64,000 bases of DNA. Source: Streptomyces sp. MNU76. Lineage in GTDB: Bacteria > Actinomycetota > Actinomycetes > Streptomycetales > Streptomycetaceae. A program made the translations under genes and the position numbers. The stretch spans positions 41,940 through 105,939 of the forward strand of contig NZ_JAJKLK010000011.1 of NCBI RefSeq assembly GCF_020982545.1. Direction: 5' to 3'. The notes under the pieces are model-generated. The model was not told the DNA's origin. It was given only the letters and a program-made list of their open reading frames with translations, and made no database searches. Shown here in pieces: positions 1-7,488 of the stretch (its first letter is position 1; each line of letters begins with the position of its first letter).

Positions 1-1
1 C

Positions 2-334
2 GTCGACCGCAGCAGCCGCTACGGCAACCCGTGGCGTATCCAGGGCACGGTCCTCATCGCCCCGGACGGCACCACCCAGCACCTGGAGACCCCCGAAGCA
101 GCCCGCAAGGAGGCAAGCGCCCGATACCGGGCCTGGCTGGACGGCGAAGGCCCCGACACCCACACCGTCGGCTGTAAGACGTTCGACCGGCGACGCGTCC
201 TCACCGGCCTGCCCCGTCTGAAGGGGCGTGACCTGGCCTGTACTTGCTCGTTGCCCCGCGCAGGCGAGCCCGACCACTGCCACGGGGGCGTGCTCCTGGA
301 GCTGGCCGCCCATCCCGAGAGGACCACCACGTGA
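2..334 (+). CDS. DUF4326 family protein, 5' truncated by window edge
   Basis: The reading frame is open from the window edge to TGA at 332-334, about 110 residues. It shows the DUF4326 pattern: an early RYGNPW segment, a central YRAWL helix, a GRDLACTC segment and a final HCHGGVLLELA segment. The spaced Cys and His residues suggest metal binding. DUF4326 proteins are small, of unknown function, and common in phages and plasmids. The stop overlaps the GTG start of the next gene (GTGA), so the two are probably translationally coupled. The family assignment comes from motif recall only. Confidence 0.7.
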   Translation, partial: VDRSSRYGNPWRIQGTVLIAPDGTTQHLETPEAARKEASARYRAWLDGEGPDTHTVGCKTFDRRRVLTGLPRLKGRDLACTCSLPRAGEPDHCHGGVLLELAAHPERTTT

Positions 335-951
335 CTGGCCCGATACGGGTGCCGTCGCCACGCGGCTACCCTGCCGCGACCCTCCACCTGACCGTCGACC
401 CCACCGAGCACGCCCGCCGACAGCAGGCCGGCCTCGGGCACATCACCGACTCGCACTGCGCCCTGCTGGACACACTGATGGTCCTCCCCGCCGACGACCC
501 CGTACCGGTCGACGACCTCACCGAACGCCAACAGCGCGACGTACGCCGAGCCCCCGCCGGCATCCTGGACCTGACCCCCGACCTCGTCACCCGGCACGCC
601 ATCCGGCCCTGCCGCGTCGACCTCGCCACCGTCCACGCCACCTGCACCCGCGCCAGCATCGGACGGGCGAGCTCCTACGCCCCGATCTGCAGCCGCGCCA
701 TCGTCACCCCCACCCCGCCGCGCCGCGACTACCTGCTGTACGAGGCGGACTTCTGGGGCATCGGCGTCCTCCTCGACCACGGCAACGGCGAACGCGAGAC
801 CCTCGTCGCCCCCAGACCCTGGCGGCCGAAGCGGCACACTCCGGCGGCATGGCGGTTCGCGGAACTCGCCTACGCCTCCTACCTCAGCCACACCCCCACA
901 CCCGAGACCACCACCACGTCTAACCGCGCAGGAGAAGAAGCCCGTGGGTGA
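331..951 (+). CDS. hypothetical protein (206 aa)
   Basis: I do not recognise the family. The GTG start at 331 was chosen because it overlaps the upstream stop; the frame stays open further upstream but there it would overlap the DUF4326 gene. The protein is soluble, with no signal peptide or membrane segment. It has an aromatic-rich middle (RRDYLLYEADFWGIG) and a proline/threonine-rich tail ending in RAGEEARG. The stop lies inside the start region of the next gene (8-bp overlap), which supports a co-transcribed accessory operon. Confidence 0.55.
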   Translation: MTGPIRVPSPRGYPAATLHLTVDPTEHARRQQAGLGHITDSHCALLDTLMVLPADDPVPVDDLTERQQRDVRRAPAGILDLTPDLVTRHAIRPCRVDLATVHATCTRASIGRASSYAPICSRAIVTPTPPRRDYLLYEADFWGIGVLLDHGNGERETLVAPRPWRPKRHTPAAWRFAELAYASYLSHTPTPETTTTSNRAGEEARG

Positions 952-2323
952 CCACACCGCCATCGAATGGACAGACCGCACCTTCAATCCCTGGTGGGGA
1001 TGTTCACGCATTTCGCCTGGGTGCAGGAACTGCTACGCGGACCAGCTGGCCCACCGCTGGGGCCACGACGTCTTCCACCTGGGCGGGCAGCGCCGGATGC
1101 TCTCCGGCGCGAACTGGCGCAAGCCTCTGAAGTGGAACCGCGAGGCGCAGGAGGCCGGCACGCCGCTCCGTGTGTTCACCGCCAGCATGGGCGACGTCTT
1201 CGAGGACCACCCCCAGGTCACCACCGCTCGCGAGCGGCTCTGGGAGCTCATCGACCAGACGCCGTGGCTGCGCTGGCAGTTGCTGACCAAGCGACCGGAG
1301 AACGTGTCCGCCATGGTGCCCTGGAAGGACGCGTGGCCGGACCACGTGTGGATCGGCACGTCCTGCGAGGACCAGCGCCGCGCCGATGAGCGGATCCCCC
1401 TCCTCCTCCAGATCAACGCCCGCGTCCGCTTCCTGTCCTGCGAGCCGCTACTTGGGCCGATCGATCTTGGGCGCTGGCTACCGGCTCAGCAACTCCACAG
1501 TCTGACGAGCCTTGTCTCGCTTGATGATGAGGTAGGGGATGAGGGCAGTGAGCAGAGCCGTGACATCTGCTGCACGACTGATCGACCAGTCCCCCATGGG
1601 TTTCCACCCGTGACGCTCGACGCGGGCGTAATCCCATCGCACTCGGCCTCCGATGGTGGTCTCCAACCACGTGATCACCTCGGGCGTGGTGCTGTAAATG
1701 CTCATGCGAGCACCGTTGCCATGGGCGGATTGCTGCCGCCAGTACAGGTTCCCCTCGCCATCGAAAATGCCAGCGATGTACCCCAGAACACCTGGATCCG
1801 TGGGGACTTTGACGCTGAGGGGAGCTCGCTTGCCGCCTCGCCTGCGGACGGCAACTCCGCTCTCCTGGAGACGCCGCCATATCGTTGCGCGGCTGGTTCC
1901 GAGCCGGTCGGCGAGCTCGTTGATGGTCTCGCCGGAGGAGTACGCGGAGGATACTTCCGCAACGGTGATCGGCGAACGCGGCATGGCGGACACTCTCCCA
2001 CGATCGATTGGCTGATCGCGGGCGGAGAGAGCGGAGCCAAAGGCCGTCCGATGGACCCCGCCTGGGCCCGCAGCCTGAGGGACCAGTGCCAGGCGGCGGA
2101 CGTGCCCTACTTCTTCAAACAATGGGGAGAGTGGGTCCCCAGCGGCTACCACGTCATCCGTAGCCGCCCCGTAGCCGGAAGCGTGCTGGTCGGAGAACCG
2201 GTCGACGACCTCGGACATCGCATCGAGATGATCCGCGTCGGCAAGAAGCGAGCCGGCCGCCTCCTGGACGGCCACCTCCACGACGCGGTGCCGCCGCTCA
2301 CTATCGCCCGATCCGCACGCTGA
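944..2323 (+). CDS. DUF5131 (phage Gp37/Gp68 family) protein interrupted by an inserted endonuclease gene
   Basis: The N-terminal part (to about residue 178) and the C-terminal part (from about residue 355) are typical DUF5131: IEWTDRTFNPWWGC, the CRNCYA cysteine motif, LLTKRPEN, SCEPLLGPIDL, then DWLIAGGESG and KQWGEW. The family is common in phages and plasmids and its biochemical role is unsettled. Between the two conserved blocks lie about 180 codons that match nothing in the family and coincide with an antisense homing-endonuclease gene. The insert keeps the frame open, so one 459-residue polypeptide could be read, but it would probably misfold unless RNA is spliced out. The start is GTG. 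Confidence 0.75.
   Translation: MGDHTAIEWTDRTFNPWWGCSRISPGCRNCYADQLAHRWGHDVFHLGGQRRMLSGANWRKPLKWNREAQEAGTPLRVFTASMGDVFEDHPQVTTARERLWELIDQTPWLRWQLLTKRPENVSAMVPWKDAWPDHVWIGTSCEDQRRADERIPLLLQINARVRFLSCEPLLGPIDLGRWLPAQQLHSLTSLVSLDDEVGDEGSEQSRDICCTTDRPVPHGFPPVTLDAGVIPSHSASDGGLQPRDHLGRGAVNAHASTVAMGGLLPPVQVPLAIENASDVPQNTWIRGDFDAEGSSLAASPADGNSALLETPPYRCAAGSEPVGELVDGLAGGVRGGYFRNGDRRTRHGGHSPTIDWLIAGGESGAKGRPMDPAWARSLRDQCQAADVPYFFKQWGEWVPSGYHVIRSRPVAGSVLVGEPVDDLGHRIEMIRVGKKRAGRLLDGHLHDAVPPLTIARSAR
1458..2000. mobile_element. 543-bp in-frame insertion carrying the homing endonuclease
   Basis: The octamer CGATCGAT occurs at 1458-1465 and again at 2001-2008, flanking the endonuclease gene. The repeat distance is 543 bp, exactly 181 codons. 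Collapsing one repeat would join LLGPI directly to DWLIAGGESG in frame. The repeat could be a coincidental match or a mark of insertion. A group I intron with a reverse-oriented endonuclease is an alternative; I did not find convincing intron core elements by eye. Confidence 0.5.
1478..1984 (-). CDS. LAGLIDADG-type homing endonuclease
   Basis: 168 residues, antisense to the gene it sits in. The N-terminus is a helix-turn-helix (INELADRLGTSRATIWRRL). This is followed by a LAGLIDADG motif (YIAGIFDGEGNLYW) and a typical single-motif endonuclease tail (WLETTIGGRVRW, then LIPYLIIKRDKARQTVELLSR, here hyphen-free but ending at the stop). One LAGLIDADG motif implies a homodimer. Such enzymes cut a long asymmetric site in an empty allele and copy themselves in by repair. 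Being on the opposite strand from the host gene, it cannot be an intein. Confidence 0.8.
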   Translation of the reverse strand: MPRSPITVAEVSSAYSSGETINELADRLGTSRATIWRRLQESGVAVRRRGGKRAPLSVKVPTDPGVLGYIAGIFDGEGNLYWRQQSAHGNGARMSIYSTTPEVITWLETTIGGRVRWDYARVERHGWKPMGDWSISRAADVTALLTALIPYLIIKRDKARQTVELLSR

Positions 2324-2332
2324 GCGCTGCCC

Positions 2333-2353
2333 GGTCTTTACGCCGTAAAGACC
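2333..2353. repeat. parS-like palindrome copy 1
   Basis: Palindrome with arms GGTCTTTACG and CGTAAAGACC around a central C. It is the longest of the six copies in the window and lies in the gap after the DUF5131 gene. Confidence 0.65.
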
Positions 2354-2402
2354 ACCCGGCAGACCGCCCGCATGCCGCAACCTCGACGAGGAGATCCACA
2401 CC

Positions 2403-2900
2403 ATGACCACACTCGACTCCGTCCTCGACGCCGGCCTGCACTGGTTGTATGAGACCGAGCAGCCCGACAACTCCCACCAGCAGCACCACGGCATCGCCCT
2501 CGGGCTCCCGGCCGCGAACCGCTGGTACGGCTTCAGCCCCACCGGAGCCCGCAACCTGCCCGTTGTCTCCGTGAATGTGTCCAAGGTCGAGTACAAGACC
2601 GACGACGGAGACCAGGTTCCGGCGAACCCGCTGGAGCCCGGCGAACTGGAGGCACTCGCCGACGAACTGCGCCGCCGCGGATTCGACGTCGACTCCACAT
2701 GGAACGGCCACCTGGCAGTCACAGGAAGCGTCGGCCTGGTCCGCACCGCGCACCCCGCACTGCTCGCCGCGGTCGGCCGATACCGCCGGGGCTGCCCCGA
2801 ACATCCGCAGCGCGGGGTGTTCTGCGACTGCGAGGCCTGGCAAGCGGAAGCCACCCGGATCATCGCCCCCTTGACCACCTCCGTAGCTGCCAGCACGTGA
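2403..2900 (+). CDS. hypothetical protein (165 aa)
   Basis: No family recognised. The ATG is preceded by a GAGGAG-type Shine-Dalgarno sequence. The protein is acidic and soluble. It has a helical segment rich in Leu/Glu around residue 80 (LEPGELEALADELRRRGF) and a Cys/His cluster near the C-terminus (CPEHPQRGVFCDCEAW) that could bind zinc. Its TGA overlaps the GTG of the next gene. Confidence 0.6.
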   Translation: MTTLDSVLDAGLHWLYETEQPDNSHQQHHGIALGLPAANRWYGFSPTGARNLPVVSVNVSKVEYKTDDGDQVPANPLEPGELEALADELRRRGFDVDSTWNGHLAVTGSVGLVRTAHPALLAAVGRYRRGCPEHPQRGVFCDCEAWQAEATRIIAPLTTSVAAST

Positions 2901-3190
2901 GCAGCACGACGGCCGCCCGCACCTGGATGCCGGGCGGGACCGGCTCGTTCCAAGCGCCCCCCGACGTCCAAGCAGTCAGCGACCGGCACGGCCGCGTCTG
3001 GACGCGCAGCCCCACCCGGTGGACCTGCACGGGCACGCGGTGGATCCGGTGGCGGATCCTCGTGGCCGAGCACGGACTGGTCACGGAGACATCCGCGCCC
3101 CCCGCGCACCAAGGCGGTCGAGGCAGGGGGCGAGAGGCGGCCGCTGCCGCCCGGATCCCCGACGGCCATCCGCCCGGACGTGATCTATAG
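2897..3190 (+). CDS. hypothetical protein (97 aa)
   Basis: The start is GTG at 2897, overlapping the upstream stop (GTGA), which is the main reason to accept it. The middle is rich in Trp, Arg and Thr (VWTRSPTRWTCTGTRWIRW) and the C-terminus is Gly/Arg/Ala-rich and low complexity. No family is recognised. It could be a spurious frame, although GC3 is high through the first 70 codons. Confidence 0.4.
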   Translation: MSSTTAARTWMPGGTGSFQAPPDVQAVSDRHGRVWTRSPTRWTCTGTRWIRWRILVAEHGLVTETSAPPAHQGGRGRGREAAAAARIPDGHPPGRDL

Positions 3191-3246
3191 CCGGGCCGCG
3201 AGGCGCTACTCACCAACGCCGGGTCTCGCGCTGATCCGGGCCCACA

Positions 3247-3263
3247 TCTTTACGCCGTAAAGA
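3247..3263. repeat. parS-like palindrome copy 2
   Basis: Exact 17-bp TCTTTACGCCGTAAAGA, in the gap before the amber-interrupted gene. Confidence 0.65.
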
Positions 3264-3330
3264 ACACCAGCCCACCCGGCGAGCCCGGGGTGGGCTGCGC
3301 GCCATGTCCAACTCCCTGCCGAAGGAACCC

Positions 3331-3813
3331 ATGACGACCAACCCCCAGGACCCTCACACCGCGGCCGCCGGTGTGGCGGCTGCCCTGATTGCCGCGCACC
3401 CCTCCCTCTCCGCGGTATCGGTGGACGTCACTGACGTGACAGGCCTCGGACCAGCCGCCCTGTTCTAGGTCGAAGACAGGGAGTCCCTGCACGCCTGGGC
3501 GCACGCTCTGAACAGGACCGGCCACTCGACGGGTGCAAGCGCCTACGGCACCACCGAGCCCAGCCACGACGGCATGCCGGACTGGCTGTGGTGGCGGATG
3601 ACGTACATCGACACGATCGTCGACCAGACACCCATCCGGCTGTGGACTATAGAGACGTCCAACCAGCCCCGCGCCCTGGCCGCCCTCCTCGCCGCCACGG
3701 CACACGCTGCCAACGGAACGACACAGGCGACCGCTGAACCCCGCTTGCGACCGCCCGGCGATTCCGCACATCACGGACACCGATCCCTCGACCACGAAAC
3801 GGATCAGCGATGA
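3331..3813 (+). pseudogene. hypothetical gene interrupted by an in-frame amber codon
   Basis: An ATG frame of 45 codons (start MTTNPQDPHTAAAGV) stops at TAG 3466-3468. The same frame then continues without another stop for about 115 codons to TGA 3811-3813. The residues on both sides read like one small alpha/beta protein (before: VDVTDVTGLGPAALF; after: VEDRESLHAWAHAL), and GC3 stays high on both sides. A single G-to-T change (GAG to TAG) would explain the break. UAG readthrough or a restart inside the second part is possible. The final TGA overlaps the ATG of the DUF1643 gene. Confidence 0.6.
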
Positions 3814-4748
3814 CGCGACTCTTACGCACCCCACGCAGTCCGATACGACGCTCCGCGGTCCTGTCCGCCTGCGACCGATACCGCTACCTGCTCGTACGTG
3901 AATGGGGAGACATGGGTTCAGGAGCCGGCAAGTCTGCCGTCTTCGTTCTCTTGAACCCCTCTACCGCCGACGCGACCAAGGACGACAACACCAGCCAGCG
4001 CTGCATCAAGTACGCCCAAGGGTGGGGCTGCAGCGGCCTCCTCATCGTCAACCTGTACGCCTGGCGGGCCACCAAGCCTCGCGACCTCGCGACTGCGGAC
4101 GACCCTGTCGGACCGGAGAACAACAGCTACCTCCAGGCCGCGGCCCGGCTCGCCGAGCACACCGGCGGCCCCCTCGTCGCAGGATGGGGAACGAACGCCC
4201 ACCCCGATCGCGTCGCCGAAGTGCTCACGCTTCCCGGTATGCATCGGCTGAGCACGCTCGCCGTGACCCAGGCCGGCCACCCCCACCACCCGCTCCGGCT
4301 CCGTCTCGGCCTCGCCCCGCAGCTCTGGGAAGGCCGACCATCCCGACCGGCCGCACCCGAACCGGGGGAGCGGTACGCCGTCGTCCTCGCCCGGCCCGGA
4401 CTCCCCGACCTCCGCCTGGGCCCCTACGACTACCTCCACCAAGCCGAGTCCATCACCACGAGCCTGCGGCAGCAGAGGACCAGCACCCAGCATGTCCCCG
4501 GCACGACCGTGACCGTGCATCCCCATCACCCCGGGCTCGACTACCTCGACCCGCACCTGCCCAGGGACCCCTATCAGCTCGCCATGCTGATGGACAGCGA
4601 CCCGGACGGGGACGGCATCGGCGGCAACTTCCCCGATCTCTGGGCGCGCCTGCACGCACAGGAGGGATACGAGCGGGCCTGTGACATCTGGGGGAGGGCA
4701 TGCGCCACGTACGACGACATGCACAGTGAGGTCAGTACCGCCGGGTGA
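3810..4748 (+). CDS. DUF1643 domain-containing protein
   Basis: 312 residues. The first 170 match the DUF1643 pattern: YRYLLVREWG, FVLLNPSTADA, DNTSQRCIKYAQGWG, LLIVNLYAWRAT, DPVGPENN and a GWGTNA segment. The family is common in phages and plasmids and its reaction is unknown. The C-terminal 140 residues are an extra region with a Trp/acidic end (DLWARLHAQEGYERACDIWG) outside the usual domain. The start is ATGA-overlapped with the broken upstream gene, and the gene is followed by a strong terminator. Confidence 0.75.
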   Translation: MTRLLRTPRSPIRRSAVLSACDRYRYLLVREWGDMGSGAGKSAVFVLLNPSTADATKDDNTSQRCIKYAQGWGCSGLLIVNLYAWRATKPRDLATADDPVGPENNSYLQAAARLAEHTGGPLVAGWGTNAHPDRVAEVLTLPGMHRLSTLAVTQAGHPHHPLRLRLGLAPQLWEGRPSRPAAPEPGERYAVVLARPGLPDLRLGPYDYLHQAESITTSLRQQRTSTQHVPGTTVTVHPHHPGLDYLDPHLPRDPYQLAMLMDSDPDGDGIGGNFPDLWARLHAQEGYERACDIWGRACATYDDMHSEVSTAG

Positions 4749-4810
4749 GCGCCGCTCGATCGGGACCCGCTGGCGGCGTCCGCGCCGCGCTCCGCTCGGC
4801 CGAGCCGATC

Positions 4811-4858
4811 CGAAGAGCCCCGTACCCAGGACAGGTGTCCTGGGTACGGGGCTCTTCG
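4811..4858 (+). terminator. 23-bp perfect stem terminator after the DUF1643 gene
   Basis: The arms 4811-4833 and 4836-4858 are exactly complementary with a 2-nt centre (GG), followed by GTGTTTCGG. The stem is far longer than is typical for Streptomyces terminators. It lies 60 bp past the stop codon. Confidence 0.75.
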
Positions 4859-4872
4859 TGTTTCGGGGACGC

Positions 4873-4891
4873 GTCTTTGCGGCGTAAAGAC
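4873..4891. repeat. parS-like palindrome copy 3 (one mismatch)
   Basis: GTCTTTGCG-G-CGTAAAGAC. It carries a single G for A change in the left arm compared with the other copies. Confidence 0.55.
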
Positions 4892-5093
4892 TCCTGCCCC
4901 AGATGGCGGCGGAGACGGACCCCTCGCCTGCACCAGCAAGCCCGGTCTGCGGAGATCTCCTTCGAGTGATCATGTGCGGCTTCGATGGAGCTCCCAACAG
5001 GACGATTCCGATTGGTCCGTTGACGGCCTGGGCAGTGTGCCGGTGGCGGCACACCAGGCCCGCTGCCCGCCCGCGCCCCACCCCGACTGGCCC

Positions 5094-5110
5094 TCTTTAC
5101 GGCGTAAAGA
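5094..5110. repeat. parS-like palindrome copy 4
   Basis: TCTTTACGGCGTAAAGA, with the central base changed to G. It lies 84 bp before the parB start and could also act as an autoregulatory operator. Confidence 0.65.
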
Positions 5111-5193
5111 CCGGGGCATGCGAGCCACGGAGCGTCGCGCTCGTTAAGCTCCAGCCCGAGGAACCCATCACGTACCACCATCAGGAGCGGTGA

Positions 5194-6390
5194 ATGCCTG
5201 GCGCGCAGAACGACTTGTCCGTAGCCGAACGGCGCAGGCAGCGAGCTGAGCAACAGCGCCGCCGCGCCGAAGAGGAGGAGCGCCGGCGTGCCGAAGCAGC
5301 GCAGCCTGCCGGCGGCGGTTCCGATGTGGCGATCGACGAGCTCGTCAACAACCCGCGCAATGCGCGCGAGGAGCTTGAAGGGCTCGAAGGGCTCGCCGAG
5401 ACCTTCGAGTCGGTCGGCCTGCTGCAGTCGGTCGCCGTAGTCCCGGCCGACGTCTTCACGGCGGCCTTCCCGGAGCACGCGGATGAGGTCGGTGCCGCCC
5501 GCTTCGTGGTCATCGGTGGCAACCGGCGCCTCGCAGCGGCCCGGCTCGCCGGCCTGGAGAAACTGCCCGTCCTGGTGAACAGGAAGGCCACGACGCGCAA
5601 GGACATCCTGGTCGCGGCCGCCACCGAGAATCTCGCCCGCGAGGAGCTCAAGCCGTTCGAAGAGCTCGCGACGATCGAGGAGCTCAAGCAGGAGTTTGGG
5701 ACGTACGACGCCGTCGCCAAGGTCCTCGGGAAGACCGCGGGCTGGGTCTCTCAGCGCCGCCGACTCCACAACCTCCAGCCCGAGGTCCGCCAGGCCCTCG
5801 AACAGCGAGCCGACGGCATGACGATCGAGCTGGCCCGAGACCTGGGGAAGATCAAAGACCCCGCCGAACAGGTCCGGGCGTGGGAGGAAGAGAAGGCCCT
5901 GGCCGCCGCCCGTACGGCTGCACCCAGGCCGGCCAAGGGGGAGAAGAAGGACAGCGCTGGTAAGAAGGCGGCGAAGAAGGCTGTTCCCAAGCAGGGCGGC
6001 TCAGGTCCCGACGAGCTGGACGAAGCAGCCAAGGCGAGGCGCGAGGCGTGCATGGCCGCCGTGGCGGTCTTCGACGGCGATCCCTCCCGGCTGCACATCA
6101 TCGCGCTGCAGGCCTCCGTCGATCCCGACGAGGCCGTCGCACTCGCCTCCCAGTGGCTGGGCGATACCGGCATCGGTGCCTCGGCGCTCAGCCTCGCATC
6201 CCTCACTGGCGATGAGGGCCACGACCGACAGACGAGGGCCGCGCTCGCCCTCTCGCTCGCCCACTGCGAGATCCGCATGACTCGAGACGGCGGCAACGAC
6301 GCCGCACACGCCCGCGCCTACCTGGATTGGCTGGCCACGCACGCCGACTACCAGCAGGCCGATGACGCCAAACCCGCTCTCACCGCGTAA
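5194..6390 (+). CDS. parB: ParB partition protein
   Basis: 398 residues. A charged Arg/Glu coiled-coil N-terminus (residues 8-36) precedes the ParB N-terminal domain. That domain shows ELVNNPRNAR, the nucleotide-binding motif GGNRRLAAARLAG and TENLAREEL. A central helix-turn-helix follows (YDAVAKVLGKTAGWVSQRR), then a Lys/Ala linker and a helical C-terminus. ParB proteins bind centromere sites and load as CTP-dependent clamps. Neighbouring palindromes are the likely sites. The order parB then parA is the reverse of the usual one; the parA GTG start is 16 bp downstream. Confidence 0.9.
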   Translation: MPGAQNDLSVAERRRQRAEQQRRRAEEEERRRAEAAQPAGGGSDVAIDELVNNPRNAREELEGLEGLAETFESVGLLQSVAVVPADVFTAAFPEHADEVGAARFVVIGGNRRLAAARLAGLEKLPVLVNRKATTRKDILVAAATENLAREELKPFEELATIEELKQEFGTYDAVAKVLGKTAGWVSQRRRLHNLQPEVRQALEQRADGMTIELARDLGKIKDPAEQVRAWEEEKALAAARTAAPRPAKGEKKDSAGKKAAKKAVPKQGGSGPDELDEAAKARREACMAAVAVFDGDPSRLHIIALQASVDPDEAVALASQWLGDTGIGASALSLASLTGDEGHDRQTRAALALSLAHCEIRMTRDGGNDAAHARAYLDWLATHADYQQADDAKPALTA

Positions 6391-6405
6391 CGACGGAGAC
6401 CTTTC

Positions 6406-7254
6406 GTGACCACAGAAACTCCGACCCTCCCGGAGGACACGGGACGCGATACCCGTGTCCTGGCGTGCACCAACGGCTCCGCCGGATCCGGGAAGTCGAC
6501 CACCGCCGCAGCCCTTGCCTACGCCGCAGCAAAGAAGAAGAAGCTCGTCTGCGTCATCGGCTTGGACAAGCAGCGGGACATCTCCCGCCTGCTCGGCTAC
6601 GACGACCCAGACGGAGACGAAGACCTGGCCACTATGTACGACGTGGTGGACAAGCTCGTCACGCTTTCCGAGGCCGTCGTACCCGCCAAGGACAGCAAAA
6701 CCAAGGAAGTGATCCCGGACCTCTGGGTCGTCCTTGAGTCGAAGCAGCTCGAAACCCTGGAATTCAAGCTCGCGGGCGAGACCGCGCGGGAGCTCTGGCT
6801 GCACCGGATCATTGGGGCGCTGCGAGGGCGCTTCGACCTGATCATTTTTGACTGCCCTGGCGACGTAAAGCTCGCGACGATAGCTGCGATCATCGCCAGT
6901 GACGAGGTCGTTGGCTGCACCAAGTCACAGGAGAAGGAAGCGCGCGGCCTCACCGAACTTGAGGACAAGATTGCCGACGTGGCGGCGGCGTACGGCCACA
7001 CGGGCATGCCCACAGGCATCGACTGGGTGGTGGTCACCGAAGGCGTCGATCACAAGTCGCAGGGCAAGGTCTACAAGGACATGGAGGACCAGCTCCGGGA
7101 GGCCTACGGCGACATCGTTGTGGAGACGGTCTGCGACGACGTAAAGGTCCCCGAGGCCTACACGGCCGGACAGCCGGTAACCCTCTTCGCCCCGAACTGT
7201 CGAGCCGCCAAGGCCTACACGAAGATCGGTCGACAGATGAAGCTGTACCGGTGA
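6406..7254 (+). CDS. parA: ParA-type partition ATPase
   Basis: 282 residues from a GTG start. The Walker A region is GSAGSGKST (residues 24-32), followed by VIGLDKQRD (in the place of the usual DxDxQ segment) and the Walker B-like LIIFDCPGD. The C-terminal half has the WVVVTEGVD segment and FAPNCRAAKAY. The family moves plasmid copies apart by ATP-driven binding to the nucleoid, stimulated by ParB. It forms an operon with parB and is followed by palindromes and a terminator, which closes the partition cassette. Confidence 0.85.
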   Translation: MTTETPTLPEDTGRDTRVLACTNGSAGSGKSTTAAALAYAAAKKKKLVCVIGLDKQRDISRLLGYDDPDGDEDLATMYDVVDKLVTLSEAVVPAKDSKTKEVIPDLWVVLESKQLETLEFKLAGETARELWLHRIIGALRGRFDLIIFDCPGDVKLATIAAIIASDEVVGCTKSQEKEARGLTELEDKIADVAAAYGHTGMPTGIDWVVVTEGVDHKSQGKVYKDMEDQLREAYGDIVVETVCDDVKVPEAYTAGQPVTLFAPNCRAAKAYTKIGRQMKLYR

Positions 7255-7257
7255 GCC

Positions 7258-7272
7258 CTTTACGCCGTAAAG
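7258..7272. repeat. parS-like palindrome copy 5
   Basis: CTTTACGCCGTAAAG, only 3 bp after the parA stop. Arms are one base pair shorter than in other copies on each side. Confidence 0.6.
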
Positions 7273-7283
7273 ACCGCGTCGCT

Positions 7284-7315
7284 AGACCCCCCGGAGCCTC
7301 AGCTCCGGGGGGTCT
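7284..7315 (+). terminator. terminator after parA
   Basis: 14-bp perfect stem (7284-7297 with 7302-7315) and CTCA loop, followed by CGTCTTTAC. It sits between two parS-like palindromes. Confidence 0.75.
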
Positions 7316-7317
7316 CG

Positions 7318-7334
7318 TCTTTACGCCGTAAAGA
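7318..7334. repeat. parS-like palindrome copy 6
   Basis: Exact TCTTTACGCCGTAAAGA. It closes the set of palindromes to the right of parBA. Confidence 0.65.
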
Positions 7335-7370
7335 ATCGCGACGCCAATGCCGGGCGCGGATGAAGCGCCC

Positions 7371-7382
7371 AAGTGATCACTT
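7371..7382. promoter_or_regulatory. candidate operator palindrome upstream of the DUF2637 gene
   Basis: Perfect 12-bp palindrome AAGTGATCACTT about 110 bp before the GTG start, with a further half-site AAGTGA near 7404. The placement is typical for a dimeric repressor such as a GntR-type plasmid regulator. No such repressor gene lies in this window. Confidence 0.4.
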
Positions 7383-7488
7383 TTCGCTGACGATCCGCAA
7401 CAAGTGACCCGCCAAGCGTCACAACCCCACCCGCCTCATGGGAGTGTGAGAACCGGTCGGTCGTGAGGCTTGGATAGGGGAGTGGGAC

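Larger units (their letters stand above)
4749..5193. other. noncoding gap between the accessory genes and parBA
   Basis: The gap holds a long terminator hairpin, two parS-like palindromes and the upstream region of parB. I see no convincing gene. A TTGACG hexamer occurs near 5020, but no good -10 follows at 16-18 bp, so the parB promoter was not located. Confidence 0.6.

Noticed and set aside
19..1011. Minus-strand open frame at the left end
   Set aside because: Antisense to three overlapping plus-strand genes, with low-complexity Gly/Val/Arg translation.
1458..2008. Intein in the DUF5131 protein
   Set aside because: The endonuclease is on the opposite strand and no splicing motifs are visible in the host frame.
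1985..3169. The upstream extension of the endonuclease frame on the minus strand
   Set aside because: It runs antisense through two other genes and shows no domain; the endonuclease starts at the ATG at 1984.
5094..5110. Streptomyces chromosomal parS
   Set aside because: The chromosomal consensus GTTTCACGTGAAAC was not seen; the palindromes here are of a different sequence.
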